A stretch of 64,000 nt of DNA from Paenibacillus dakarensis. Its GTDB lineage: Bacteria > Bacillota > Bacilli > Paenibacillales > Paenibacillaceae. The position numbers and the translations under genes were made by a program. The notes under the pieces are model-generated. The model did no database searches, was not told where the DNA came from, and worked only from the letters and a program-made list of their open reading frames with translations. Position 1 is the first letter of the stretch. Every line of letters starts with the position of its first letter. The DNA is taken from contig NZ_CDSE01000097.1 in NCBI RefSeq assembly GCF_001373415.1, positions 1 through 64,000 on the forward strand, written 5' to 3'. Positions 1-8,463 of this stretch are shown here, in pieces.

Positions 1-2
1 AT

Positions 3-1136
3 GCGAGCCCGGTTCGCTTTAGACCTCTTGTTCTGGTGGCAGCTGGAATCACATTCTACTACTATTATGCTGGCCCGTTTATTATCCTGCTGCTTCTGGA
101 AGCTGTAGTTGCATTCGTGCTTATCCAGGCAGCAATCCAAAGAACAAGCCGGTGGATTTACGCAGCGACTATTATTGGCGTCATTCTTGTTCTGGGTTAT
201 TTCAAGTACAGCAATATGCTGATCATGACGATCAATGATTTATTAGCTTTTTTTCATCAACCATTTCTCCCAAAAGCTGAGGACATCGTATTACCACTTG
301 GTATATCCTATTTTACCTTTGAATTAATTCATTATCTTGTTGAGCGAAAACGCGGAAACCTGCCTGAGCATAAGCCGGTCAGTTTTTTTTCGTTTTTATT
401 CTTCTTTCCGACAATGGTGGCGGGACCAATCAAGCAATTTCAGATGTTCTACCCGCAGTTGACTGCACGTTTACATATGGAACACGTCATTACCGGGGTA
501 ACCCGAATTGGCATCGGCCTTTTTAAAAAGCTTGTCCTGGCAGGCTCCATCGACTTGTTGGCACAGCCAGTGTATTCCCGAGCAGGGATTGTCGGCTCCG
601 ATATGGAGACGCTTTGGATTTCACTCATAGCATATACCTTTGTCATTTACTTTGATTTCTCCGGTTATTCAGACATTGCAATTGGTACGGCACGATTATT
701 CGGCATCGTGGTACCTGAGAACTTCCGCTTCCCGTACCTGGCGCGAAGCATAGCGGAATTCTGGAACAGATGGCATATCTCGCTTGGTTCTTGGTTGACT
801 CGTTACATCTATTTTCCGCTGGGCGGCAGCAGAGTTCCACCGCTTCGTATTTATTTTAACCTGATGTGTACGATGACCGTTTCCGGCTTATGGCACGGTG
901 CTGCCTGGAATTTTGTCGTGTGGGGAATGTTCCATGGTGTCATGCTATGTATTCACCGGTTCTATGCAAAAGAATTGAAGCCTAAGCTGAAACCAGTACC
1001 GAAGTGGCTGAAGCCAGGAACGACCCTGTTAGCGATTGGGGTTACTTTTTTCGGAGTGACCTTAAGCCGGGTATTCTTCGTTCTGCCCGTAATGGACGGC
1101 TGGGATTTGATGTTAAGACTGTTTGGTCTGAGATAA
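3..1136 (+). CDS. MBOAT family membrane O-acyltransferase, 5' truncated by window edge
   Basis: Multi-pass membrane acyltransferase of the MBOAT (AlgI/DltB-like) family, which moves an acyl group across the membrane toward an extracellular polymer. The reading frame is open from position 3, and the residues before the GTG at 36 read like the usual N-terminal MBOAT helix, so the true start lies outside the window and the GTG is probably internal. Family hallmarks are FWNRWHISLG near the middle and WHGAAWN, whose His (about residue 287 counted from position 36) is the expected catalytic residue. An SGNH-like partner follows after 27 bases and then a DltX-like microprotein. No carrier protein (DltC) or ligase (DltA) is visible, so O-acetylation of an exopolysaccharide is as likely as teichoic acid D-alanylation. 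The family call is firm; the substrate is unknown. Confidence 0.9.
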   Translation, partial: ASPVRFRPLVLVAAGITFYYYYAGPFIILLLLEAVVAFVLIQAAIQRTSRWIYAATIIGVILVLGYFKYSNMLIMTINDLLAFFHQPFLPKAEDIVLPLGISYFTFELIHYLVERKRGNLPEHKPVSFFSFLFFFPTMVAGPIKQFQMFYPQLTARLHMEHVITGVTRIGIGLFKKLVLAGSIDLLAQPVYSRAGIVGSDMETLWISLIAYTFVIYFDFSGYSDIAIGTARLFGIVVPENFRFPYLARSIAEFWNRWHISLGSWLTRYIYFPLGGSRVPPLRIYFNLMCTMTVSGLWHGAAWNFVVWGMFHGVMLCIHRFYAKELKPKLKPVPKWLKPGTTLLAIGVTFFGVTLSRVFFVLPVMDGWDLMLRLFGLR

Positions 1137-1163
1137 GGCTCAGAGAGTGAGGTAATTGAAATA

Positions 1164-2345
1164 ATGGCTAGAAAGCTTCCCGTAAAAAGACTTATTCCAA
1201 TCATGCTAATCCTTGCGATAATTGGATTAATCGTAATAACCCAATGGGCCGGCTCGGTCGTGAATACGATGAAACAAGATGTTGTATCGCATGCTGAGAA
1301 AGAACTGCGTGTCCCTCAATATGATTCTATTGTATTAACTCCGCTATGGATTGAGCATATACAAGAGCAGGGATTCGATAAGCCTGTCGTAGGTATGTTC
1401 GGCGCCTCTACTGTATTTGGAACAACGGTTAAAGAAGCACAGAACACGCCTTCCGGTATTTTGCAGGTGCATTTAAAGGACAAGCAGGTGCTTAATCTCG
1501 GATTATCCGGGGGGCGTCTCGTTGAAACCTATGCAATCCTCGCCTCGGTTATCGATAAGGTAGATTTCGTTCTGTATGAGATTAACTACGGCATACTGCC
1601 TGCAACAGATAATGATGCGGCGGTAGCTGTGTATCCGACCCTTATGAGCAAGTTAAATCAAAATATTCCTAGAGCATGGCTGGATGGGTTCAGCAGAAAA
1701 GACAAGGAATCCGTGCCAAGCAGCGTACACAATGCCGTATCAACCGGGGTCTTGAATCATTGGACCCTGTATCATGATCGCGATGCTCTCAGCTATCGCT
1801 TCTTCAAAACTCGCTCAACAACCGAGAAGATGCGCCGTGAGATTCAAAAAGCACGTGATGCCAAGCAAGGGGTTAAAGAGACATATATTCCACCGTTTCG
1901 TGCCTTTGAAAAGCTGAAGGAAGATCAACAAAAGAATGTCGTCAAGCACTATAAATCATTGTATACATGGGAACAACCTTTTGATCCCAATAACAGTTTC
2001 GGACTGTTCATGATGGAGAAGACACTGGATCTGCTAGAGAAGCATAAGAAGCAGGCTGTATTCTACACCGCTCCGCTGGACAAGCAGATGATTGCAGAGC
2101 ATAACATGCTTGAGTGGCAGGACTATCACAAGGTAATGGGAGCCTATCAGACATTAATTGAATCCCGTAGTTATCCATTCATTGAGTTTAATGATGAAGA
2201 GAACAATCTCATTCCTCATGAATATTATCATGACGCATCCCATCTGATTGATGATGGAAGCACCATTTTTGGTGAAATTCTATATGAAAGGTTGAAGACA
2301 TATGGAATTACAGACACGCAGCAAGGAACAAGAAAGCAGCCCTGA
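1164..2345 (+). CDS. SGNH/DltD-like acyltransferase partner, membrane anchored
   Basis: Probable extracytoplasmic SGNH-fold esterase/acyltransferase working with the preceding MBOAT protein. One N-terminal membrane segment (about residues 10-30) anchors it. The block I motif GAS (Ser82) and a C-terminal DxxH pair (Asp357, His360 in HDASHL) make a plausible Ser-His-Asp triad, with block motifs spread over the chain as in DltD and AlgX/AlgJ-type proteins. The gene starts 27 bases after the MBOAT stop, with GAGG about 10 bases before the ATG. MBOAT plus SGNH pairs are the standard layout for decorating surface polymers with acyl groups. Overall similarity to DltD appears weak, so I do not give the dlt symbol. 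Confidence 0.75.
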   Translation: MARKLPVKRLIPIMLILAIIGLIVITQWAGSVVNTMKQDVVSHAEKELRVPQYDSIVLTPLWIEHIQEQGFDKPVVGMFGASTVFGTTVKEAQNTPSGILQVHLKDKQVLNLGLSGGRLVETYAILASVIDKVDFVLYEINYGILPATDNDAAVAVYPTLMSKLNQNIPRAWLDGFSRKDKESVPSSVHNAVSTGVLNHWTLYHDRDALSYRFFKTRSTTEKMRREIQKARDAKQGVKETYIPPFRAFEKLKEDQQKNVVKHYKSLYTWEQPFDPNNSFGLFMMEKTLDLLEKHKKQAVFYTAPLDKQMIAEHNMLEWQDYHKVMGAYQTLIESRSYPFIEFNDEENNLIPHEYYHDASHLIDDGSTIFGEILYERLKTYGITDTQQGTRKQP

Positions 2346-2490
2346 GGTATATTCGCTTGGCAAGCGGATCGCTCGCGTACTGTATATGGGTCTAGTTACG
2401 GTCGCAGGTGCCATTGCCATGATTGCCGTTGTCTTAGGCATTCTATTCTTCTCGGGCGAAACGTCATCATTTATTTATATGAACTTTTAA
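2302..2490 (+). CDS. DltX-like single-pass microprotein ending in FIYMNF
   Basis: A 62-residue protein with one membrane segment (about residues 28-52) and a short extracellular tail. It overlaps the end of the SGNH gene by 44 bases in another frame, with AAAGG 10 bases before the ATG, and is followed at once by a terminator, so it is the last gene of the transcript. Its last residues, FIYMNF, match the kind of C-terminal FIYNxF motif known from DltX, the microprotein of D-alanylation systems, whose Tyr has been proposed to relay the acyl group. That makes it a likely functional third component of this acylation machine rather than a chance ORF. The motif is seen directly; the role is inferred. 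Confidence 0.7.
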   Translation: MELQTRSKEQESSPEVYSLGKRIARVLYMGLVTVAGAIAMIAVVLGILFFSGETSSFIYMNF

Positions 2491-2495
2491 TAGCG

Positions 2496-2539
2496 AAAAG
2501 GGAATCCTTACAGGTTCGTGGGCCTGGGGATTCCCTTTT
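2496..2539 (+). terminator. Rho-independent terminator of the acylation locus
   Basis: Perfect 12-base arms (AAAAGGGAATCC at 2496-2507 and its complement at 2528-2539) with T-rich 3' end and A-rich 5' end. It begins six bases after the microprotein stop and probably also serves the convergent gene at 2553-3089. Confidence 0.9.
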
Positions 2540-2552
2540 TAGTTCGCACAAC

Positions 2553-3089
2553 TTAACTTGCAAGATTTATTTTGTTACCGGAAACATTCTTTCGAATGAT
2601 AGCCTTGAGCTGCTCCGTTCCCTGATTTACTTGGTTATCTATCATATCTATTGGAAGGACAAGCGCCCTGCCTTTCCCTGTATATAGCGCTATAATATGT
2701 TTAGATTCTGCAGCCTTATAGATTTCATTCCATTGAATATGCGCTGTACCGGAGTCAGATGACACGGATATTCCGGAATCGCTGATTTCATAGTTTTGTT
2801 TTTGCTGAAGTAATTTATCTGATCTAAAATGCTTAAAGGATTGATATTGTGTTAAGAAATACATGCAGATCAATACGATCGTACTCGTGATTATTCCACC
2901 GACAAGGCCTATGACAACTATAGCGGTCTCAAATTCAAAGTCATTTCTACTCAACATTACCGCGATAAAGAGTAATACATAGAAAAAGAAGCTAAATATA
3001 AGTGATTTCTTCTGGTGCAGCCTTATAAAGTAGGCATAATGCTTCTGTGTTAGCTGAATGACTACTGATAGGGTTTCAGAGTTGTTCAT
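2553..3089 (-). CDS. YcxB-like two-helix membrane protein
   Basis: 178 residues. Two adjacent hydrophobic segments (about residues 30-47 and 55-80) are followed by a soluble C-terminal domain with the pattern of YcxB-like proteins (alternating hydrophobic strands, IQWNEIYKAAE, and a VLPIDMI segment). The function of this family is unknown. AGGAGG lies 8 bases before the ATG. It is convergent with the acylation locus and shares its terminator region. It is the first of a run of AT-rich minus-strand single genes. Confidence 0.6.
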   Translation of the reverse strand: MNNSETLSVVIQLTQKHYAYFIRLHQKKSLIFSFFFYVLLFIAVMLSRNDFEFETAIVVIGLVGGIITSTIVLICMYFLTQYQSFKHFRSDKLLQQKQNYEISDSGISVSSDSGTAHIQWNEIYKAAESKHIIALYTGKGRALVLPIDMIDNQVNQGTEQLKAIIRKNVSGNKINLAS

Positions 3090-3216
3090 TTGAGGTTCCT
3101 CCTGCGGGTTAGTTATATGATTTGATGGATAATACGGATCAGAGCCACATTAAAGTGTCCATCCTAGTGCAACTTCAATTTAAACTGTCTTCGCCTATCT
3201 GTATTTCTTTTCTTTC

Positions 3217-3753
3217 CTAGGCTCTCTTTTCTTGAAGTTCCTTCCAAAATAAATATGCTTTATCAAGAATTGTCTTATCGCGTAAAATCATAAACCTAGT
3301 TGAATAATCTGTACAGGTTATTAAAGACTCATTCATTACTTCTATTGCCTCTTTAAAGGTCATCCAATTCACGCTCATTCCGAGTTGCTGTTCACTCTCG
3401 CTAAGGTTTACATCGGTAACTTTTCTTTGAGCTCTGGCTATCCAACAATATGATAACTGCATGAAATCATTTTTGCTTTTATGTTCTTCAATATACCCCA
3501 GTTCATGAACCACCTCTGCTTCATAACCTGTCTCTTCTCTTATTTCTCTAAGAAATGCCTGAACTAATGTTTCTTTACCTTCAACTCCTCCCCCAGGCAG
3601 TTTATATAGATTTAGTTTGGACATATACATCATCGCTACATTCATTTCATCATCCACCAATACACCTCTTGACGCATATCTTGATACCGCTCCCAAAAAT
3701 TCAGGGGTGCCTCCTAAAATATCACGATCTGTTATTCTTCCAATCAACCTCAT
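3217..3753 (-). CDS. Nudix hydrolase
   Basis: 178 residues. The Nudix box is intact: GGGVEGKET followed by REIREETGYE gives the G-x5-E-x7-REUxEExGU pattern that binds the metal ion and cleaves nucleoside-diphosphate-linked substrates. I chose the ATG at 3753 rather than the one at 3762, because AAAGG is properly spaced from 3753 while the earlier ATG lies within the binding-site stretch. The substrate cannot be read from the sequence. It is one of five Nudix proteins in this window. The neighbour at 3784 follows in the same direction with about 30 bases between. Confidence 0.88.
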   Translation of the reverse strand: MRLIGRITDRDILGGTPEFLGAVSRYASRGVLVDDEMNVAMMYMSKLNLYKLPGGGVEGKETLVQAFLREIREETGYEAEVVHELGYIEEHKSKNDFMQLSYCWIARAQRKVTDVNLSESEQQLGMSVNWMTFKEAIEVMNESLITCTDYSTRFMILRDKTILDKAYLFWKELQEKRA

Positions 3754-3783
3754 TTTATCCATCCTTTTTTGGTTAAAGCTAAA

Positions 3784-4323
3784 TCACATCCAAATTCGGT
3801 TTAATGCTATTCCCTTATCTTCAACTCCAATAATATAAACATCTGGGTTACTAAGCTTGCTCCATTCCTCAAACCCTATACGATGATCAAAATACTTTAA
3901 GATTAATGACATCAAATTACCATGTGTAACGACAGCCGAATTCTTAAATGGACTATTTATTAGCTCATTTATTACTTCAATTCCTCTATTCATTGCTTCC
4001 CGGGATGTTTCTCCGCCTTCATATTTCAGGTCAAGGTTTATGTATGTATCCTTTAATTTATCCATCCAATCAGCAAGATCAACCGTACTGAGTAATCGCT
4101 CTTGCAGTCTTTCGTCGACAGAATAATTTAAGTTTAGTTTTTGACATAACGGCGATATCGTTTCAGTCGCTCGCAGGAATGGACTGGAGATAACGAATTC
4201 AATATCTTCGTGTTCTAAAAAGATTGCAAGTTCTTGTGATTGCATTTCTCCTTCTAATGTTAATCTGGCCGAGGGATCTTGTCCCTCGGCCTTACAATGT
4301 CTAATAAGAAAGATCTTTTTCAT
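3784..4323 (-). CDS. Histidine phosphatase family protein
   Basis: 179 residues of the phosphoglycerate mutase-like (branch 2H) fold. The N-terminal LIRHCKAEG is the catalytic RH motif, SSPFLRATET carries the second conserved Arg, and VVTHGNLMSL carries the second catalytic His. It probably hydrolyses a small phosphorylated metabolite. The frame is open up to 4386, but AGGGGG stands 7 bases before the ATG at 4323, and family proteins begin MKKxxLIRH, so the shorter form is used. Confidence 0.88.
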   Translation of the reverse strand: MKKIFLIRHCKAEGQDPSARLTLEGEMQSQELAIFLEHEDIEFVISSPFLRATETISPLCQKLNLNYSVDERLQERLLSTVDLADWMDKLKDTYINLDLKYEGGETSREAMNRGIEVINELINSPFKNSAVVTHGNLMSLILKYFDHRIGFEEWSKLSNPDVYIIGVEDKGIALNRIWM

Positions 4324-4361
4324 TATTTCCCCCTGCAATGTGAAGGTTATCGCAAAATATC

Positions 4362-4751
4362 TTATGATAAAACAATTACTAAACATAATATAAATGCAAT
4401 GCTCGATAGTGGCGTCATTATAAGTCTTTCTTTCTTACTCTGGGATATTAAATTTGCTAGTGTATTTATACCGAGAAAAACGGTTATAATCCAAACTAAT
4501 ATGTGTGTTGGTAAATTGCTAATTCCATCAAAGACATTAGTATGCTGCAGAAAAACTAGGCCCATAAATAAGAGAATTATCGCATTTACTGCACTAACAA
4601 CGCGTAATTTTGTTGGTAATACTTTATGGTACCCACCGAGTGCAAATTCACCTAATGGAAAACCAAGTGAAAGTAAGACCTGGAATACTGCTATGGAGAC
4701 AAATATAATGGATACCATAATAGTTATTATGTAAACAAAGTCAGTTTCCAT
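4362..4751 (-). CDS. Four-helix integral membrane protein of unknown function
   Basis: 129 residues with four hydrophobic segments (about 5-27, 45-65, 75-95 and 108-127). There are no catalytic motifs. The start at 4751 is fixed by a strong AGGAGGTG 6 bases upstream; the open frame to 4793 has no such site. It precedes the phosphatase by 38 bases in the same direction and could be co-transcribed with it. I do not recognise a function. Confidence 0.6.
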   Translation of the reverse strand: METDFVYIITIMVSIIFVSIAVFQVLLSLGFPLGEFALGGYHKVLPTKLRVVSAVNAIILLFMGLVFLQHTNVFDGISNLPTHILVWIITVFLGINTLANLISQSKKERLIMTPLSSIAFILCLVIVLS

Positions 4752-4867
4752 GCAACACCTCCTCATTTCAAACCGTATTGTTATGCCCCCCATATATGTA
4801 CGACCCTGACCCTTATTAATATGATTTGCCCGTTAATTATATACTGACAGGTGTTCGGGAAGGCACT

Positions 4868-5221
4868 CTATTCCAATATCGCAAACTCTTCCTCTCCCTC
4901 CAAAACAGGTAAATCAATGATCGTCACATTCTTTACAGACGCCCGCTTCAATGACTTCATGCAATGGATTAAATAATCAATTTTCAACTCTTCACCTTGT
5001 ATTTCTGCGTCCACACTTCCATCTTCTAAATTTCTCACCCATCCGGTTAACCCTATTTTTTGGGCAATACAATAAGTTTCGTAGCGAAACCCTACCCTTT
5101 GTACTTTACCTGTAAAAGTAACCTTTTTTCTGACTACACTACTTGATTTGACGCTCGGAAGCTTAGTGCGATTAGCATGCCATTCTACATAACTATTTCT
5201 TAATTTCTTTAAAAGTCCCAT
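4868..5221 (-). CDS. Acylphosphatase
   Basis: 117 residues. The C-terminal 90 form a complete acylphosphatase domain: GKVQRVGFR provides the phosphate loop and catalytic Arg, and GWVRNLEDGSV provides the catalytic Asn. It hydrolyses carboxyl-phosphate bonds such as in acetyl or carbamoyl phosphate. An N-terminal extension of about 28 basic residues (KKLRNSYVEWHANRTK) is not part of the usual family length. GGAG/AGGA sites precede the ATG. It is a single-gene unit on the minus strand. Confidence 0.88.
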   Translation of the reverse strand: MGLLKKLRNSYVEWHANRTKLPSVKSSSVVRKKVTFTGKVQRVGFRYETYCIAQKIGLTGWVRNLEDGSVDAEIQGEELKIDYLIHCMKSLKRASVKNVTIIDLPVLEGEEEFAILE

Positions 5222-5370
5222 TATCCTGCAACTCTCCTTAAGATGCTGTGTTATTATTTTTCAACATAGTACACGATAAGTAAGAGAAAAATCTCTTACG
5301 ATTGATTACCCGGTGTACATTCCCTCTAATATCGTTCTGGTAATTACGAAATACCCCAATTACTAATTCA

Positions 5371-5556
5371 TCAACTCAGATATTCATGCTTTAAAATACT
5401 CATCATTATACAATCCACATACTGACCATTTTTATAAACTTCGTCTCTAAGTATGCCATCCTTCATGAAACCTGACTTTTCATAACTCCGAATACAGCAT
5501 ATTTCCCCCTCAGCATACCAGAATTCGTACTTATTTTTGCATATAAGGTTCTTCAC
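5371..5556 (-). pseudogene. C-terminal remnant of a RimJ/RimL-type GNAT acetyltransferase
   Basis: The 61 codons end in a clear GNAT tail: IRSYEKSGFMKDGILRD, then a Gly and YVDCIMMSILKHEYL. This matches the last two motifs of ribosomal-protein-type N-acetyltransferases (acetyl-CoA binding loop N/RxYEKxGF). The first two thirds of the domain are missing, because the stop of the preceding gene sits only 35 bases upstream. No convincing ribosome binding site precedes the GTG at 5556. It is a deletion remnant, probably not functional. Confidence 0.7.
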
Positions 5557-5590
5557 GTGAATGATACATCTTCATGGGATAACTCTCTTC

Positions 5591-6505
5591 TTATGCCTCT
5601 GTTATTTCGATTCTTTGAAAATTTCTTAAGATCTTTAGATTATTTAGTGTAATAATCCCCTTCCATTCCTCTTTTGCCATTTCCCATTCTTCCTCGAAAC
5701 GATACCAATTCCAATTTGGTTCCCATGACCCTTCATCCGTTTGTTCATCAATTAAAGCGTCAAGTTCTTTAGATATGACATCTTCATATTCAGAATAGTA
5801 CCTTGCATTCGGGTGATTAATAATCTGTAATGGCGTTGCTCCATATTCCTTTCGATCAACTGTTTCTTTTGGGACACAATTCAATACAAATTGATGAAGT
5901 CTTTCTTCAATCAATCGGTATTGCAGTTCATTCAATTTTTCAGATAAACGCAAATAACAGAACAGCTCATGCATTTCCGATAGATCACAATCATGCATTA
6001 AATATTGAACTGCATATTCAACGAGTTCATCAAGCATTTCAACTGGAATTATTGAGTTATATGTTATCAAATAGCCTACAACTTCGGCACTGGGATTTCC
6101 CCAATGATTTCGAAATGCACCATAATCCCACCATACTGCTCTAGGTGAATGTTCAGCTTCTCTGGGGATAATATCCCATCCATTCCGTTTTTCATTATAT
6201 GTATGCAATAAGTAATCTATAGTTTGTCTAACCATACTCTTGACATTATCATCCAATACTTTACCGTCAAGTATTTGTAATGCAACCGTTGTAGCTAAGA
6301 CTGAGGATTCTGGACATCTAAGATCAGGTTCTAGTGCATTACCAAATCCCCCATCGTTATTTTGATATTGAAGCAGTGCATCAATAACAGATTGAAAAGA
6401 ACCTGTTTCAAATTCATATTCAAATAATGCTTTCTCAAGTGGCCTTGCTTTGCTCTTTATAAATTCTCTGGCTTTGTTAAAGTCTATCTTTGATAGCTGC
6501 TTCAT
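5591..6505 (-). CDS. Prenyltransferase/squalene-cyclase repeat-like protein
   Basis: 304 residues, probably an all-alpha barrel. NNDGGFGNALEPD and DEGSWEPNW are QxxDGGF/QW-like repeats of the squalene cyclase/protein prenyltransferase superfamily. No DxDD catalytic motif is visible, so a terpene cyclase activity is not supported; these short proteins in Bacillales are of unknown role. AAGGAGG precedes the ATG by 8 bases. The GNAT remnant lies immediately downstream and the RCC1 remnant upstream. Confidence 0.6.
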   Translation of the reverse strand: MKQLSKIDFNKAREFIKSKARPLEKALFEYEFETGSFQSVIDALLQYQNNDGGFGNALEPDLRCPESSVLATTVALQILDGKVLDDNVKSMVRQTIDYLLHTYNEKRNGWDIIPREAEHSPRAVWWDYGAFRNHWGNPSAEVVGYLITYNSIIPVEMLDELVEYAVQYLMHDCDLSEMHELFCYLRLSEKLNELQYRLIEERLHQFVLNCVPKETVDRKEYGATPLQIINHPNARYYSEYEDVISKELDALIDEQTDEGSWEPNWNWYRFEEEWEMAKEEWKGIITLNNLKILRNFQRIEITEA

Positions 6506-6545
6506 GATCGTTCCTCCTTAATTTTATAACCGTTCTCTCACAAAA

Positions 6546-6743
6546 TTAATTACCGGGCAGTTTTATACCGCGCCAGCCGCCTACATCACATTGGCCATAT
6601 GTATTATCGCCCACAGCGACCACGGTACCGTCCGATTTAAGGCCAACGGTATGGCGACGGCCCGCCGCTATCGTATTTTTAGGCCAACGTATCACTTCTA
6701 TCGGTGCTTTTTTCTGTGAAGGGCAATCCTTATTTACCTCATT
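6546..6743 (-). pseudogene. Remnant of an RCC1-repeat (beta-propeller) protein
   Basis: Reading the minus strand from 6743 to the stop at 6546 gives one RCC1 blade with typical spacing: TIAAGRRHTVGLKSDGTV, then VAVGDNTYGQCDVGGW and IKLPGN. The frame runs into a stop just upstream (6744-6746) and has no ATG, GTG or TTG in a useful place, so only about one repeat of a protein that normally has many survives. It fills most of the 380-base gap between neighbouring genes. Confidence 0.7.
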
Positions 6744-6840
6744 TCAATATAATCGATAAGTGGACTAAATAAAGTATACTGTTGAATAAGACTATTGAAA
6801 TCACTTTTTTTGGCAGACCAAGTGAACCCACCCTAGTAGG

Positions 6841-6865
6841 TGTTAACGCTTTGTTAACTGATGCC
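6841..6865 (-). repeat. Collapsed attC-like site (TIR cores only)
   Basis: The plus strand reads TGTTAACGC, two bases, then TGTTAACTGATGCC. The second half matches the outer end of the palindromic element at 60258-60369 (TGTTAACTGATGC) and resembles that at 52618-52754 (TGTTATCGGATGCC). The two terminal boxes are directly joined with no interior, 20 bases downstream of the methyltransferase stop. It looks like a deleted copy of the repeat family described for 56-63 kb. Confidence 0.45.
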
Positions 6866-6885
6866 TGTGTGCTTATGAGATACCT

Positions 6886-7764
6886 CTATCGTCTTACTAC
6901 TCCATAAGATATCTTCATTCCAGGTGTATAAGTCAACCCTGAATTTAATTTAAAATTTTTAGAAAGGGATTCTTCTGCTTCGTACTGGGTTCGAGCCTCT
7001 TCTCGGGACAAACCCCTTGCCATTAATCTCTCAATTACTTCATTCCATTCACCTGGCTCCTGTCCAAGTCCTTCTTCTTTGAGTGCTGAATAAAGAGCTT
7101 CTTTATCCTCAAACTCTGTATTCTGATCAAAAATATTTACCTTATCACTTACTCTGCATTCTACATCTCTCAATCCCAGCTGACTAAGCATTATCGGTAC
7201 ACGAGGTCCAATATTTCCGTCCTTACCATTACGTTTTGAATCTGCCTCATACAGCTTTTGCAAGACCCCTAAATTCACTATTTGAGATTGTTCAATTCCA
7301 TCCAAATAATAACTCGCCATATTTGATATCCAATGTGGTTCAAAACAAATCACTCTCCCTCCATCAGATACACTATCTATCATCTTCTGTATGATCTTTC
7401 GTGCGTCCGTCATATGTAACAAAAAAGCATGACACACTGCTACGCCATACTTACACTCAATGTTGATCTCTTCAATATCACCTTGAATAAAGTTTGCTTC
7501 CAAAGACGTATGGTTGAATATCTTCTTCGCTTGGCATAGGAGCTCTTCTCCTTTATCTACTCCTGTATAGGTTGAACCTTCAGGAAGCATAGGCAATAAC
7601 TTAAGACCTAGAAATCCATATCCGCACCCAAAATCTATTATATTTATTGGATTAGTAATCTTCCAAACCATCTTGATCAAAAACTCTAAATAATCATCAT
7701 TATAATATAATTTCCGCGTATTCCTAAGATAATCAATTTGATTATCCCAATAGTAATCAGTCAT
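6886..7764 (-). CDS. Class I SAM-dependent methyltransferase
   Basis: 292 residues. Motif I is IIDFGCGYGFLG (SAM-binding GxGxG loop, about residues 38-49), followed by YTGVDKGEEL (acidic ribose ligand) and a motif IV region AVCHAFLLHM, then GGRVICFEPHW. The fold assignment is firm. The C-terminal 120 residues are family-specific and do not reveal the acceptor. GGAGAACC precedes the ATG. An attC-like collapsed repeat follows the stop. Confidence 0.85.
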   Translation of the reverse strand: MTDYYWDNQIDYLRNTRKLYYNDDYLEFLIKMVWKITNPINIIDFGCGYGFLGLKLLPMLPEGSTYTGVDKGEELLCQAKKIFNHTSLEANFIQGDIEEINIECKYGVAVCHAFLLHMTDARKIIQKMIDSVSDGGRVICFEPHWISNMASYYLDGIEQSQIVNLGVLQKLYEADSKRNGKDGNIGPRVPIMLSQLGLRDVECRVSDKVNIFDQNTEFEDKEALYSALKEEGLGQEPGEWNEVIERLMARGLSREEARTQYEAEESLSKNFKLNSGLTYTPGMKISYGVVRR

Positions 7765-7855
7765 TATAGGTTCTCCTTACTTCTAAAAGACATTAACATA
7801 TACTTCCATCATCACACGTTCAGTGGGTCAATTCATCGCATCTCTAGACCCTAAT

Positions 7856-8359
7856 TTAAACACACTCAATAATTTCTTGAATTTGTTTAATATGTCTTTG
7901 CTCATGTAAGTACAGTGATTTAAGCCAATCCATTAATAACATCTCTTTGAAGACAGGATGAACATAATATCTTTTACTCAGCACAGATGGGTCTTCTATT
8001 GTATCTAATAGTTCATGCAACTTTTGTCTCGATAGCTTTAAACTCTCAATAATCTCTTGATATTCTAAGAATTCATCCGTTGGTTTAGCAATGTCGGGAG
8101 CATTTAACTTTTTAGTTCGATCAAGCAGTAAATCTACTGGTTTAGTTTCTATAAATGCATCTTCGCTGCTCTTTAATCCTCTCTTTAGTGCTACAACATA
8201 TAATTCTTCAGTCTTAAATAAGTGGTAGCAAACCTGACTAATACTCCAACTATCTATGTCTTTCTGTTCGTTTAATTGATCTCCGCTCAACTCGTTAAGA
8301 ATTACAAGCAATTCGTCCCTAGTCTCTTTTAATTGTTGTTTAATTTCTTGAAGTTCCAT
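7856..8359 (-). CDS. DinB-family four-helix protein
   Basis: 167 residues, predicted four-helix bundle. A conserved His in SQVCYHLFKTEE and the C-terminal pair in HEQRHIKQI form the three-His metal site of DinB/DUF664-type proteins, some of which are thiol transferases. The specific role is unknown. AAAGGGAG precedes the ATG by 7 bases. It stands alone, with an attC-like repeat 105 bases upstream of its start. Confidence 0.8.
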   Translation of the reverse strand: MELQEIKQQLKETRDELLVILNELSGDQLNEQKDIDSWSISQVCYHLFKTEELYVVALKRGLKSSEDAFIETKPVDLLLDRTKKLNAPDIAKPTDEFLEYQEIIESLKLSRQKLHELLDTIEDPSVLSKRYYVHPVFKEMLLMDWLKSLYLHEQRHIKQIQEIIECV

Positions 8360-8463
8360 AGAAAACTCCCTTTCTTAAAAAGATAGGCTCCCATGATCCG
8401 TTGCATGATTAATGACTTTTAAGGGTTAAGTAATGCTCCGGATCCTTCTGATTCGCTGAATTC

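Noticed and set aside
1..1136. Classical dltB of a dlt operon
   Set aside because: The next gene is not a carrier protein, and the motif spacing is closer to AlgI-type MBOATs; the symbol is therefore withheld.
5280..5299. Hairpin GTAAGAGA/TCTCTTAC downstream of the acylphosphatase
   Set aside because: Lies on the upstream side of the gene with no T tract in either direction; too small to call a terminator.
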